Positions 18,790-26,922 of a stretch of DNA of 42,500 bases are shown here, piece after piece. The stretch spans positions 1 through 42,500 of the forward strand of contig NZ_VFAC01000027.1 in assembly GCF_007644105.1 (NCBI RefSeq), in the 5' to 3' direction. Under the pieces are notes generated by a model. That model was not told the origin of the DNA and searched no databases. It worked only from the letters and a program-made list of their open reading frames with translations. The position numbers and the translations under genes are program-made. This DNA is from Elioraea rosea. GTDB lineage: Bacteria > Pseudomonadota > Alphaproteobacteria > Acetobacterales > Acetobacteraceae. The first letter of the stretch is position 1. The number at the start of each line of letters is the position of its first letter.

Positions 18790-19613
18790 ACCGCGTAGGG
18801 CGGCTTGTGCAGCCCGGCGGGCGAGAGGGTGAAGATCTCGCAGCCGTTGGCCGTCACGCCGACGCAGTGCTCGAACTGCGCCGAGAGGCCCCGGTCGCGC
18901 GTCACGGCCGTCCAGCCATCGTCGAGGATCTTCACCTCCGGGCGGCCGGCATTCACCATCGGCTCGACGGTGAAGAACATGCCTTCGCGCAGCGTCACGC
19001 CTTCGCCGGGGCGGCCGAAATGCAGCACGTTCGGCGCCTCGTGGAAGCTGCGGCCGAGCCCGTGGCCGCAGAAGTCACGCACGACGGAGAAGCGCTGCCG
19101 CTCCACGTAGCTCTGGATCGCCCAGCCAACATCGCCGAGCGTCGTGCCGGGGCGGATGGCGCGGATGCCGCGCAGCATCGCCTCGTAGGTCACGTCCATG
19201 AGCAGCTGCGCGCGGCGGTTCGGCGTGCCGGCAGCGAACATGCGCGAGGTGTCGCCGTGCCAGCCATCGAGGATGACGGTGACGTCGATGTTGACGATGT
19301 CGCCCTCCTCGAGCCGCCGCTCGCCCGGAATGCCATGGCAGACGACGTGGTTCACGGAGGTGCAGATCGATTTCGGAAAGCCCCGGTAGCCGAGCGGGGC
19401 GGGCACCGCGCCATGGGCGAGGATGAAGTCGTGGCAGAGCCGGTCGAGCTCCCCCGTCGTCACACCGGGGCGGACATGCGGCGTGATCATGTCGAGCGTT
19501 GCCGCGGCGAGCCGGCCCGCGCGGCGCATTCCCTCGAAATCATCGGGGCCGTGGAGGACGATGCGCCGGGCATCGGCCGCCGCACCGCCAGGGTCGCGGT
19601 CCAACTGGTTCAT
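18786..19613 (-). CDS. map: Type I methionyl aminopeptidase
   Basis: Removes the initiator methionine from new proteins in the cytosol. The 275-aa protein carries all five metal ligands of the family: D110 (VNIDVT), D121 (HGDTSRMF), H184 (CGHGLGRSFHE), E217 (FTVEPMV) and E248 (SAQFEHC), plus H93 in VCHGIPG. The roughly 20-residue N-terminal extension before the conserved EGMRRAGRLAA helix is modest. ATG 19613 is preceded by AAGGA at a short distance. map-radC order with a coupled start is a common alphaproteobacterial arrangement. Confidence 0.97.
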   Translation of the reverse strand: MNQLDRDPGGAAADARRIVLHGPDDFEGMRRAGRLAAATLDMITPHVRPGVTTGELDRLCHDFILAHGAVPAPLGYRGFPKSICTSVNHVVCHGIPGERRLEEGDIVNIDVTVILDGWHGDTSRMFAAGTPNRRAQLLMDVTYEAMLRGIRAIRPGTTLGDVGWAIQSYVERQRFSVVRDFCGHGLGRSFHEAPNVLHFGRPGEGVTLREGMFFTVEPMVNAGRPEVKILDDGWTAVTRDRGLSAQFEHCVGVTANGCEIFTLSPAGLHKPPYAV

Positions 19614-19634
19614 ATCCTTGTGTCTGCCGCCGAT

Positions 19635-19663
19635 GGCCTAACGCAGCGGCGGCGGCGGCGCAA
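19635..19663 (-). promoter_or_regulatory. Predicted promoter of map-radC unit
   Basis: Minus strand: TTGCGC (19658-19663), 17 bp, TAGGCC (19635-19640), about 20 bp before the map start. The TAG of the -10 box is also the stop codon of the upstream methyltransferase gene, so the promoter is embedded in coding sequence. Confidence 0.5.
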
Positions 19664-20549
19664 GCGGCGCCTCGCCCGCTCTCTGTTCAGTGACACCGAG
19701 GGCGGAGGCGAGGCGCGCCTGGGCACTTCCGGGGGCGAGGGGCTTGGGCTGGCTCTCATGCGGCGCCCACCCCGTGAGGGTCGCCACGACGAACGGAAGC
19801 CGGAGCTCGTCACCCGGGCACAGCCGCGCGCAGGCGGCGGCGAGCACAGCGCGGGGCAGGGGCCTTCGGCTCCGCGCGGCCACCGCATTGGTCTCGCCGA
19901 GGCGTCGGAGGTCGGCGAACAGGCCGAAGGGGCTTGCGTAGGCGAGCGTCAGCGTGTCGGCGTCCGCAACCGGCAGGGCGAAGCCTGCCCGCTGCAGAAG
20001 CCCTGCGCAGTCGCGCAGGTCTGGGAAGGGCGAGACGCGCGGCGAGACACCCCCCGTCATCTCCTCCTCCGCGGCGAGCAACGCCTCCCGCAGCGGCGCG
20101 AGCGTGCCGAGGCCCCAGAGAGAGGCGAGGAAGAGGCCGTCCGGCTTGAGGACGCGGCGGATCTGCACCAGCGCGCCTGGCAGGTCGTTCACCCAGTGGA
20201 GCGAGAGGTTGGAGACGACCAGATCGAAGCTCGCCGGGGCGAATGGAAGGGCTTCCTCGTCGGCCGCAAGCGCCGGGCCGTGCGCTGCGGCGCGGCGCAC
20301 CATGGCGGGGGAGAGATCGGCCGAGACGACGAAGGGAATGCCCCGCTCCCTCAGCGCGCGGGCCACCAGGCCATGCCGGCCGCCGAGGTCGAGCGCGCGC
20401 TCGAAGTGCCGCGTCGTGTCGTCGAGCCGGTCGAGAAGCCGCGCCGCCGTCTCGGCAAGGATCGGCTCGGCCTCATGCACCGAGGCGGCGGCACGGTCCC
20501 GGCGCAGCCTGTGGGTTGCCCTGTCGAACGGGCCGAGGCTTCCATCCAT
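19638..20549 (-). CDS. Class I SAM-dependent methyltransferase fold, BioC/NDUFAF5-like
   Basis: A 303-aa protein with a Rossmann SAM-binding core: FERALDLGGRHGLVARAL (motif I region, with GG rather than the usual GCG), VSADLSPAMVRRAA, then FDLVVSNLSLHWVNDLPGAL and LKPDGLFLASLWG. The opening FDRATHRLRRDRAAA and the LHWVNDLP motif are characteristic of the alphaproteobacterial relatives of mitochondrial NDUFAF5, an assembly factor for complex I that hydroxylates an arginine in the PSST subunit. A similar role here is inferred. ATG 20549 places the first conserved motif at residue 7; no clear ribosome site is visible. It is divergent from the cupin gene and directly upstream of map. Confidence 0.85.
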   Translation of the reverse strand: MDGSLGPFDRATHRLRRDRAAASVHEAEPILAETAARLLDRLDDTTRHFERALDLGGRHGLVARALRERGIPFVVSADLSPAMVRRAAAHGPALAADEEALPFAPASFDLVVSNLSLHWVNDLPGALVQIRRVLKPDGLFLASLWGLGTLAPLREALLAAEEEMTGGVSPRVSPFPDLRDCAGLLQRAGFALPVADADTLTLAYASPFGLFADLRRLGETNAVAARSRRPLPRAVLAAACARLCPGDELRLPFVVATLTGWAPHESQPKPLAPGSAQARLASALGVTEQRAGEAPLAPPPPLR

Positions 20550-20651
20550 GGCGCAGGATGTGGGCCGGTTGCCCTCGGAAGCCAAGCGGGTTCAGGATGC
20601 GCTGGCCTTATGCCGGACGCCGCACACGAGACCCGACAAGGGAGAGACACC

Positions 20652-21245
20652 ATGAACGAGACGACAGTGCTCGCCGCACGCACAGCCGCCGTGGGCCCGG
20701 CGGTGGACAGGGTGCGCGCCATCGAGAACCGCATGGGCGTCACCCGGGAGGCGCTCGATGCCATCATGGCCGAGCTCCAGGGGCTCGCCGCGCAGGAGAC
20801 CCTGTTCCCCTCCTCAGAATTCCCGCCGCCGCCGAACGGGGAGAAGGGCAGCCGCCGCTACCTGCTGCACGAGGACCCGGGCGGGCGCTTCGCGCTCTAC
20901 CTGAACGCGCTGAACCCCGGCAACGAAACGAAGCCGCACGACCATACGACCTGGGCTGTCGTCGTCGCCGTCGATGGCGAGGAGCTCAACAAGGTGTACG
21001 CGCAGAAGCCGGGCGGGATGGAGATCGTCCGCGAGGTCGTGGTCAAGCCCGGCACGGGCATCGCGCTGATGCCGGAGGACATCCACTCGATCCACACGCA
21101 GGGGACGGTGCCGACGCGGCATCTGCACATGTACGGGCTCGCACTCGAGAAGCTGGACAAGCGCATGGCCTACGACCCCGCGACGGGGGAGGCTGTGCCC
21201 TACAACGCCAACTTCATGCGGCCCACCGAGAACAAGCCTGCCTGA
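20652..21245 (+). CDS. Cysteine dioxygenase family cupin (thiol dioxygenase-like)
   Basis: A 197-aa cupin. Thiol dioxygenases add O2 to cysteine or 3-mercaptopropionate using mononuclear iron. Metal ligands by eye are H96 and H98 (KPHDHTTWAVV) and H145 (PEDIHSIH). The segment RHLHMYG (156-162) aligns with the SxHxY outer-sphere triad of mammalian CDO, keeping H159 and Y161, but the serine position is H157. The N-terminal third is helical. ATG 20652 follows GGGAGAG. The stop overlaps the rhodanese start (TGATG), so the two are coupled and likely act on related sulfur compounds. Whether the substrate is cysteine, mercaptopropionate or something else cannot be read from sequence. Confidence 0.82.
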   Translation: MNETTVLAARTAAVGPAVDRVRAIENRMGVTREALDAIMAELQGLAAQETLFPSSEFPPPPNGEKGSRRYLLHEDPGGRFALYLNALNPGNETKPHDHTTWAVVVAVDGEELNKVYAQKPGGMEIVREVVVKPGTGIALMPEDIHSIHTQGTVPTRHLHMYGLALEKLDKRMAYDPATGEAVPYNANFMRPTENKPA

Positions 21246-22816
21246 TGGATCGGATCGCGCCGGCGGCGCTGAAGGCCGCCATCCGCGACGGCGGCGAGCT
21301 CGCCATCCTCGATGCGCGCGAGGAAGGCGAGTTCGGCACCGCGCATCTCTTCTGGGCCTCGCCCCTGCCGCTCTCGCGGCTGCCGCTCATGGCCAAGGCG
21401 CTGGCGCCGAACCCCCGCGCCAGCGTGGTGGTGACCGATGACGGGCGTGGCCTCGCCGAGCGTGCCGCGGCCGAACTCGAGGCGCTTGGGTTCGCGAATG
21501 TCTCGGTGCTCGATGGCGGCACCCCCGCCTGGGAGGCAGCAGGGTATGTGCTGTTCTCCGGCGTCAACGTTCCGTCCAAGGCGTTCGGCGAATGGGTGGA
21601 ACACCATTACGGCACCGAGAGCATCGACGCGGCTGACCTGAAGGCGCTGATCGACCGCGGCGAGAGGATGGTGATCCTCGACAGCCGGCCGCTCGAGGAG
21701 TTCAGCCGGATGTCGATCCCGGGCGGCATCAACGTTCCCGGCGGCGAGCTCGCCTATCGCATCGGTTCGCTCGCGCCTGATCCCGAGACGCTCGTCGTCG
21801 TCAACTGCGCGGGCCGCACCCGCTCGATCATGGGCGCGCAGAGCCTGCGCAGCTTCGGCGTGCCCAACCGCGTCGTTGCGCTGCGCAACGGCACGATGGG
21901 CTGGGAACTCGCCGGCTTTGCCTGCGCCCGCGGGGAAAGCGCACGCTACGCGGACGGACCGCCGGGCGATCTCGACGCAGCACTCGCCCGCGCCGAGGCG
22001 CTCAGGGTGAAGCACAGGGTCGGCCTCGTCGATCGCGCGACGCTCGACGCGTGGGCGGCGGATCGCTCCCGCACCCTCTACGTGCTCGACGTGCGGGATC
22101 CGGCCGAGTTCGCCCATGGCCACATCCCCGGCAGCCGCAGCGCGCCGGGCGGGCAACTCGTGCAGGCGACGGATGGGTGGATCGCCGTGCGCAACGCCCG
22201 CATCGTGCTGGTCGACGACACCGGCGTGCGCGCGCGGATGACGGCCCAGTGGCTCGCCCAGATGGGCCATCGCGACGTCCACGTGCTCGAGGACGGGCTC
22301 GTCCCGCCTCTCGCGACAGGTCCCTGGGCGCCGGAGGTCGAGCTCCCGGACATCGAGAGCTTCCCTCTCCGCGCCGTGCATGCCGCGCTCGGGGCCGGGC
22401 AGGCAAAGGTGGTCGATCTGGCCCGGTCGGTCGCGTTCCGCGACGGGCATATCCCCGGTTCGCTGTGGGGCGTGCGGACCCGGCTCGACGCCCTGGCGCA
22501 CAGGCTTCCCGAGACGGGGCTCGTCGCCGTCACCTCTCCGGATGCGAACCGCACGGCCCGGCTCGCCGCGGAGGAGCTGGCCGAGGTCACCCCCGCCCGC
22601 GTAGGCATCCTCGAAGGCGGCGTCGCGGCCTGGGCGGCGTCGGGCCTGCCCCTCACGGCAGACCGGAACGACCCGCCCGACGAGGCCTGCATCGACGCCT
22701 ATCTGCGGCCGTATGACCGGAATTCGGGAGTCGAGGAGGCGATGAAGGCCTATCTCTCCTGGGAGATCGACCTCGTGAAGGAGATCGACCGCGATGGGGA
22801 TGCCGGGTTCGGCTGA
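21245..22816 (+). CDS. Four-domain rhodanese protein
   Basis: A 523-aa protein built of four rhodanese domains at about 1-110, 118-240, 255-355 and 370-475, then a short helical tail. Each shows the ILDAR/ILDSR/VLDVR/VVDLA strand and the GxHIPGS-like segment. Only domain 2 has an active-site cysteine, C188 in VVNCAGRTRS, the usual sulfur-carrying loop. Domains 1, 3 and 4 have TDDGRG, VDDTGV and SPDANR there, with no cysteine, so they are probably structural or regulatory. Expected role: transfer of sulfane sulfur between thiols or to cyanide or another acceptor, in the cytosol (no signal peptide). It overlaps the cupin stop by one base and overlaps comF by 23 bp. Confidence 0.9.
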   Translation: MDRIAPAALKAAIRDGGELAILDAREEGEFGTAHLFWASPLPLSRLPLMAKALAPNPRASVVVTDDGRGLAERAAAELEALGFANVSVLDGGTPAWEAAGYVLFSGVNVPSKAFGEWVEHHYGTESIDAADLKALIDRGERMVILDSRPLEEFSRMSIPGGINVPGGELAYRIGSLAPDPETLVVVNCAGRTRSIMGAQSLRSFGVPNRVVALRNGTMGWELAGFACARGESARYADGPPGDLDAALARAEALRVKHRVGLVDRATLDAWAADRSRTLYVLDVRDPAEFAHGHIPGSRSAPGGQLVQATDGWIAVRNARIVLVDDTGVRARMTAQWLAQMGHRDVHVLEDGLVPPLATGPWAPEVELPDIESFPLRAVHAALGAGQAKVVDLARSVAFRDGHIPGSLWGVRTRLDALAHRLPETGLVAVTSPDANRTARLAAEELAEVTPARVGILEGGVAAWAASGLPLTADRNDPPDEACIDAYLRPYDRNSGVEEAMKAYLSWEIDLVKEIDRDGDAGFG

Positions 22817-23621
22817 GACCCGGGCGGGGATCGCCCGGCTCGTCACCGCGGCGCTCCGTGGCGCGGCCGATCTGCTCCTTCCGCCCTCCTGCTTCGCGTG
22901 CGGCGCCCCGGTCGAGACGCAGGGGCTGCTCTGTGCGTCGTGCTTCCCCCGGTTCCGCTTCATCGGCGCCCCGCTCTGCCATTGCTGCGGCCTGCCCTTC
23001 GCGCATGCCGGCGAGGCCGGGGAGGGCGGGCTCTGCCAGGCCTGCCTCGATCGCCCGCCTGCCTATGACCATGCCCGCGCCGCCTGGCTGTACGACGAGG
23101 CGTCGAAGCCGCTGATCCTTGCCTTCAAGTATGGCGATCGGACCGACCTCGCCCCGGCCCTCGCCCGGGCGATGGCCTCGGCCGGCGCCTCCCTCCTCGC
23201 CGAGGCGGAGCTTCTCGCGCCCGTACCGATCGCGCGCGCGAGGCTCGTCTCCCGCCGCTACAACCAGGCGGGCCTGCTCGCAGCCGAGCTTGGCCGGATC
23301 GCGGACAGGAAGGTCGTGCAGGGGCTGCTGGTCCGGCTGCGCAACACCGCCCCGCTCGCCGAGCTGTCCACGCGGGAGCGGCAGAGGCATCTGTCCGGCG
23401 CGATCGGGGTGTCGCCACGCCACGCCGCCGCGGTTGCGGGCCGTCGCGTGCTCCTCGTCGACGACGTGCTGACAAGCGGTGCGACCGCCAATACCTGCGC
23501 GGCCGCCCTGCTCGAGGCGGGCGCGGCGGGCGTCGATGTCCTGACGGTGGCGCGCACGCCGCCCCGGGCGGCACCCCTTGACGGCGAGGGGGAGGCGAGC
23601 GACGTGCAGGACCATGGCTGA
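22794..23621 (+). CDS. ComF family phosphoribosyltransferase-like protein
   Basis: A 275-aa protein. The N-terminus holds a two-part zinc-ribbon: C33/C36 with C47/C50, and C62/C65 with C81/C84. The C-terminal phosphoribosyltransferase fold has VLLVDDVLTSGATAN (about 219-233) with D223-D224 binding PRPP-metal. ArgArgTyrAsn in SRRYNQAGLLA is the typical ComF segment. ComF is needed for DNA uptake in competent bacteria, but it is widespread in organisms not known to be competent, so a uptake role here is only possible. ATG 22794 lies inside the rhodanese gene (23-bp overlap), with a second ATG at 22800. Its end overlaps grxC by 8 bp. Confidence 0.93.
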   Translation: MGMPGSAETRAGIARLVTAALRGAADLLLPPSCFACGAPVETQGLLCASCFPRFRFIGAPLCHCCGLPFAHAGEAGEGGLCQACLDRPPAYDHARAAWLYDEASKPLILAFKYGDRTDLAPALARAMASAGASLLAEAELLAPVPIARARLVSRRYNQAGLLAAELGRIADRKVVQGLLVRLRNTAPLAELSTRERQRHLSGAIGVSPRHAAAVAGRRVLLVDDVLTSGATANTCAAALLEAGAAGVDVLTVARTPPRAAPLDGEGEASDVQDHG

Positions 23622-23874
23622 GATCGAGATCTACACGACCTTCTGGTGCCCCTACTGCGCGGCGGCGAAGTCGCTGCTGTCGAAGAAGGGCGTGGCATTC
23701 CGCGAGATCGACGCGCCGAACGGCTCTCCGGCGCGCCAGGAGGCGATCGACCGCTCCGGCGGGCGGACGACCGTGCCGCAGGTCTTCGTCGATGGGACCG
23801 CGCTCGGCGGCTACGACGACATCGCCGCGCTGGACCGTTCGGGCAAGCTCGACCCCCTGCTCGGGATCGGCTGA
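23614..23874 (+). CDS. grxC: Glutaredoxin 3
   Basis: A small 86-aa dithiol glutaredoxin that reduces disulfides with glutathione. Active site is C12-P-Y-C15 (FWCPYCAAAK). The cis-proline strand RTTVPQVFVDG and the GGYDDIAALD glutathione-binding segment are intact, and length is normal. ATG 23614 lies within the end of comF (8-bp overlap), a pairing of comF and grxC seen in many alphaproteobacteria. No terminator is evident after it. Confidence 0.96.
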   Translation: MAEIEIYTTFWCPYCAAAKSLLSKKGVAFREIDAPNGSPARQEAIDRSGGRTTVPQVFVDGTALGGYDDIAALDRSGKLDPLLGIG

Positions 23875-23919
23875 GGCAACCGGCCCGGCCAGCCCGCGCT
23901 CACCGCGTGCTGGCAGTCA

Positions 23920-23961
23920 CTTGCATCGAGTGCCAAACGCGCCATCATCCTGTCATGCAAG
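23920..23961 (+). promoter_or_regulatory. Possible promoter with inverted repeat upstream of DUF1178 gene
   Basis: TTGCAT (23921-23926), 17 bp, ATCATC (23944-23949); the -10 is weak. The -35 lies in an inverted repeat, CTTGCAT (23920-23926) and ATGCAAG (23955-23961), separated by 28 bp, which would bracket the promoter. Confidence 0.35.
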
Positions 23962-23999
23962 GCGCGCAGACTGCCGCACGCGCCGCTGAGAGAGGACAG

Positions 24000-24455
24000 A
24001 TGATCCATTACGCGCTCCGCTGCGAGGCCGAGCACGGCTTCGAGGGATGGTTCAAGGACAGCGCCGCCTTCGAGAAGATGGCAAGGCGCGGCCTGGTCGA
24101 ATGCCCCCATTGCGGCTCGACCAAGGTGGAGCGTGCGCTGATGGCGCCGGCCATCGGTGCTGAGGCGAAGGCCAAGGGGCGGTCCAAGCCCGCACCGAAG
24201 CCGGCCGAGGCCAAGGCTGCAACCGGCCCGATGCCAGCGCAGATGGTCGCCATGCTGCAGCGCCTGCGGGCCGAGGTGGAGAAGAACTGCGACTATGTCG
24301 GCCCCCGCTTCGCCGACGAGGCGCGGAAGATCCACGAGGGCGAGGCCGAAGCGCGCGGCATCTACGGCGAGGCGACGGCCGAGGAGGCCGAGGCGCTGAA
24401 GGAAGACGGGATCGGCTTCGAGACCATCCCTTGGGTGAAGCGCGCCGAAGGGTGA
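24000..24455 (+). CDS. DUF1178 family zinc-finger-like protein
   Basis: A 151-aa conserved alphaproteobacterial protein with no established function. C8 in ALRCEAEHGFEGWF and C35/C38 in VECPHCGSTKV look like a small metal site near the N-terminus. A Lys/Pro/Ala-rich linker (about 52-75) separates it from a helical C-terminal part with EKNCDYVGPRFADEARKIHEG and ARGIYGEAT, which are the hallmark segments of the family. ATG 24000 has a GAGAGGA site about 5 nt upstream. It commonly neighbours grxC and comF, as here. Confidence 0.92.
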   Translation: MIHYALRCEAEHGFEGWFKDSAAFEKMARRGLVECPHCGSTKVERALMAPAIGAEAKAKGRSKPAPKPAEAKAATGPMPAQMVAMLQRLRAEVEKNCDYVGPRFADEARKIHEGEAEARGIYGEATAEEAEALKEDGIGFETIPWVKRAEG

Positions 24456-24510
24456 CGCAGGCCGCGCCGGTCAGGCTTGGCCGCCACCCTGCGAGGTGCC
24501 GCGCTCCGCG

Positions 24511-26670
24511 TCAGTTCCTCTCCTTCTGCCGCGCCGCGGCGAGCAGCCCGGCGATCGAGCGCGCCATCTGGCTGCGCGTGATCGGCTTGGCGAGGAAAGA
24601 GATCTCGTCCATCAGCGTGAGCGCGGGGTTCATCTCGCCGCCGACGAAGCCCGAGATCATCAGCACGGGAAGGTACTTCCGCTGCTGCTTGGCCCAGAGC
24701 GCAAGCTCCTGGCCGTTCATGTCCCCGGGCATCACCACGTCGGTCACGAGGATGTCGAAGCCGCCCGTCGCGAGATGGTCGCGGGCCGAACGGGCATCGC
24801 CGCATTCGACCACCTGCGCGCCGAGGTCGCGCAAGGTCGCCGCCATCACCGCGCGGACGGTGGCGTCATCATCGACGAGGAGGATGCGCGCCTCGATGTG
24901 CTCCGGCGCCTCCTCGGGAAGCGGCGCGGGCTCGCCGTCATGCTCGGTCGAGATCGGCAGGAACACCGAGACGCGCGTGCCGCGCCCCATGCGGCTCTCG
25001 ATCCGCGCCGAGCCGCCCGACTGGCTCGCGAAGCCATAGACCATAGAGAGGCCGAGGCCCGTGCCGCGGCCAGGCTCCTTCGTTGTGAAGAACGGCTCGA
25101 AGGCGCGGGAGACCACCTCCGGCCCCATGCCGCGGCCATTGTCCTCGACATCGATCACCGCGTACTCGCCCGCAGGCAGCTCGTCGGACGATTCCGCAAC
25201 CGTCACGACCCGCTGGCGGGTGCGCACGACGATGCGCCCCTGGCGCTGCATGCCGTCGCGCGCGTTGGAGACGAGGTTGATCAGGCAGGCATCGAGATGC
25301 GTCGGGTCGACCCGCACCGGAAGCGCCGCGGGGGAGAGGTCGAGCACGAGCTCGTTCTGCTCCCCTGCCGCCTTGGCAAGCAGCGTCCGGCATCGCTCGA
25401 CCTGGCGGCCGACATCGCAGGACACGGGGAAGAGCATCTGCTTGCGCGCGAAGGAGAGAAGCTGCCCGGTCAGGTTCGAGCCGCGCTCGATCGTCCGCAG
25501 CATCAGCTCGGTCGTTTCCTGCGCCCGCTTGTCCTCGCGGAAGCGGAGCGCCAGCGTCTCTGTGCAGCCGAGAAGCACGGAGAGCAGATTGTTGAAGTCG
25601 TGCACCACCCCGCCGGTGAGCATGCCGACGCTCTCGAGCTTCTGGGCATGGTGCAGCTGGTCCTCGGCCTTGCGCCGCGCGGCATCGGCCTCGCCGAGAC
25701 TCTCGACGAGCGCGGCATGGGCGATCGCACCCTTGCGGAGCGACCGGGCGAGCCACCAGACGGCGCCCGATGCGGCAAGCAGGATCAGCAGGATCGCGCC
25801 GGCAAGCGCGTCGTTCGCCGCCGCCATCTCCGTGCGGTCGGCCGAGACGACGATCGCCACCGGCCACCGCGAAAGGCGCTGGACCATCATGTAGCGCCTG
25901 GATGTCGGGTCGGTCTTCGTGACGATCGGCTCGGCCGCCCGCGCCTGGCTTGCCAGCACATTGGTGCCCGCCCCCCGCGCCGCGGCACCGGCCTGGCGGC
26001 CGACCAGCCAGCCCTCGAAATCCACCCAGTCGACCGTGAAATCGCGGAAGGGGCGGATGTTGGCGTAGAACGTCGCCATGTAGTCGAGCGGCGTGGTGAC
26101 GAAGACGGCCCCCGCCGGCCCGTCAGTCCCCGCAATGCCGAGGACGACTGCGAACTCCCGGGCGCCGGTGACGGGGTTCACGTAGGGGCGCGTGAGGTTC
26201 GGCACGGTCGTGTCGAGCCCGCGTGCGACCGCCTCGAGCCCGATCAGGCGGAGCTTCTCCGCCGGCACGCCGCCCGAATGGGCGAGGACCGTTCCGGTTG
26301 CATCCGTCACGATGATCGCCGCCACCGCCTCGTGTCGGACGGCGATGGCGGAGATCTCCGCGGCGAGCCCAGCATCGGCGGCGCGCACGTCGAGCGCCGG
26401 GCCGCCGGCGCGGACGGCGAGGTCATGGGCGAGCAGGCGTGCGATCTCGCCATTGAGGTCGAGTACCGCCTCGGCGTGCCGGGCGGTGATCTCGAGCACC
26501 GATTGCAGCCGCGAACGGGATTCGTTGAGCGCTGCATCGCGCAGATCGGCGATCGAGGCGATGGCCAGCAGAAGCGGAACGAGCGTGGAGACGAGCAGAA
26601 GGGCGACCGTGCGTTGGCCGAGCCGATGCGCGGAGGAGGAGACGTCCTCCAGGCCGACGATGCCTCCCAT
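24511..26670 (-). CDS. Hybrid sensor histidine kinase with CACHE-like sensor and receiver
   Basis: A 719-aa membrane kinase. Transmembrane helices at about 21-42 and 282-305 enclose an extracytoplasmic region that looks like a double-CACHE ligand sensor (NLTRPYVNPVTGAREFAVVLG). Then come a short linker, HisKA with H357 in GGVVHDFNNLLSVL, HATPase with VSNARDGM, DNGRGMG and GTGLGLSMVYGF, and a C-terminal receiver with VDDDATVR and D644 in VTDVVMPGD. I chose ATG 26670 because AAAAAGGGA precedes it by about 8 nt; the frame is open up to 26856, but that part is low-complexity. There is no response regulator gene beside it. Same architecture class as the kinase at 5512-9132, but lacking its GAF and PAS modules. 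Confidence 0.94.
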   Translation of the reverse strand: MGGIVGLEDVSSSAHRLGQRTVALLLVSTLVPLLLAIASIADLRDAALNESRSRLQSVLEITARHAEAVLDLNGEIARLLAHDLAVRAGGPALDVRAADAGLAAEISAIAVRHEAVAAIIVTDATGTVLAHSGGVPAEKLRLIGLEAVARGLDTTVPNLTRPYVNPVTGAREFAVVLGIAGTDGPAGAVFVTTPLDYMATFYANIRPFRDFTVDWVDFEGWLVGRQAGAAARGAGTNVLASQARAAEPIVTKTDPTSRRYMMVQRLSRWPVAIVVSADRTEMAAANDALAGAILLILLAASGAVWWLARSLRKGAIAHAALVESLGEADAARRKAEDQLHHAQKLESVGMLTGGVVHDFNNLLSVLLGCTETLALRFREDKRAQETTELMLRTIERGSNLTGQLLSFARKQMLFPVSCDVGRQVERCRTLLAKAAGEQNELVLDLSPAALPVRVDPTHLDACLINLVSNARDGMQRQGRIVVRTRQRVVTVAESSDELPAGEYAVIDVEDNGRGMGPEVVSRAFEPFFTTKEPGRGTGLGLSMVYGFASQSGGSARIESRMGRGTRVSVFLPISTEHDGEPAPLPEEAPEHIEARILLVDDDATVRAVMAATLRDLGAQVVECGDARSARDHLATGGFDILVTDVVMPGDMNGQELALWAKQQRKYLPVLMISGFVGGEMNPALTLMDEISFLAKPITRSQMARSIAGLLAAARQKERN

Positions 26671-26821
26671 GGCGTGAGTTCCCTTTTTGTTCCGTTCGAT
26701 GGGGAGACGTGCCATGCTGTCCTTGTCCTCGGCCTTGTCCTCGGGCGACGGCGGTGCGGTGGCGGCCGGGGGGAGCCGGCCGCGCGACCCGGATGCCGCT
26801 GCAGGGCGGCGCTCGGGAGAT

Positions 26822-26858
26822 ACTATACCTATAACTAGGATGAAATGCCTAGTCACAA
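26822..26858 (-). promoter_or_regulatory. AT-rich promoter/operator candidate upstream of hybrid kinase
   Basis: An AT-rich island in GC-rich sequence. It contains the inverted repeat ACTAGG (26834-26839), 8 bp, CCTAGT (26848-26853). On the minus strand TTGTGA (26853-26858) could serve as -35, with several TATA-like -10 candidates between 26822 and 26835, so the palindrome would lie across the core promoter. That would leave a leader of about 150 nt. Confidence 0.4.
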
Positions 26859-26922
26859 TCCTTGCGTGCGTCCAGATCGGACGCGGCCACGGCCCGGTGC
26901 GCGAAGACGCGTCGCGGCCGGA

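Noticed and set aside
18807-21245. A continuous 812-codon plus-strand frame ending in the cupin
   Set aside because: Its first 600 codons run antisense to map and the methyltransferase and are Arg/Ala/Glu-rich without family features; the real cupin begins at ATG 20652 with a ribosome site.
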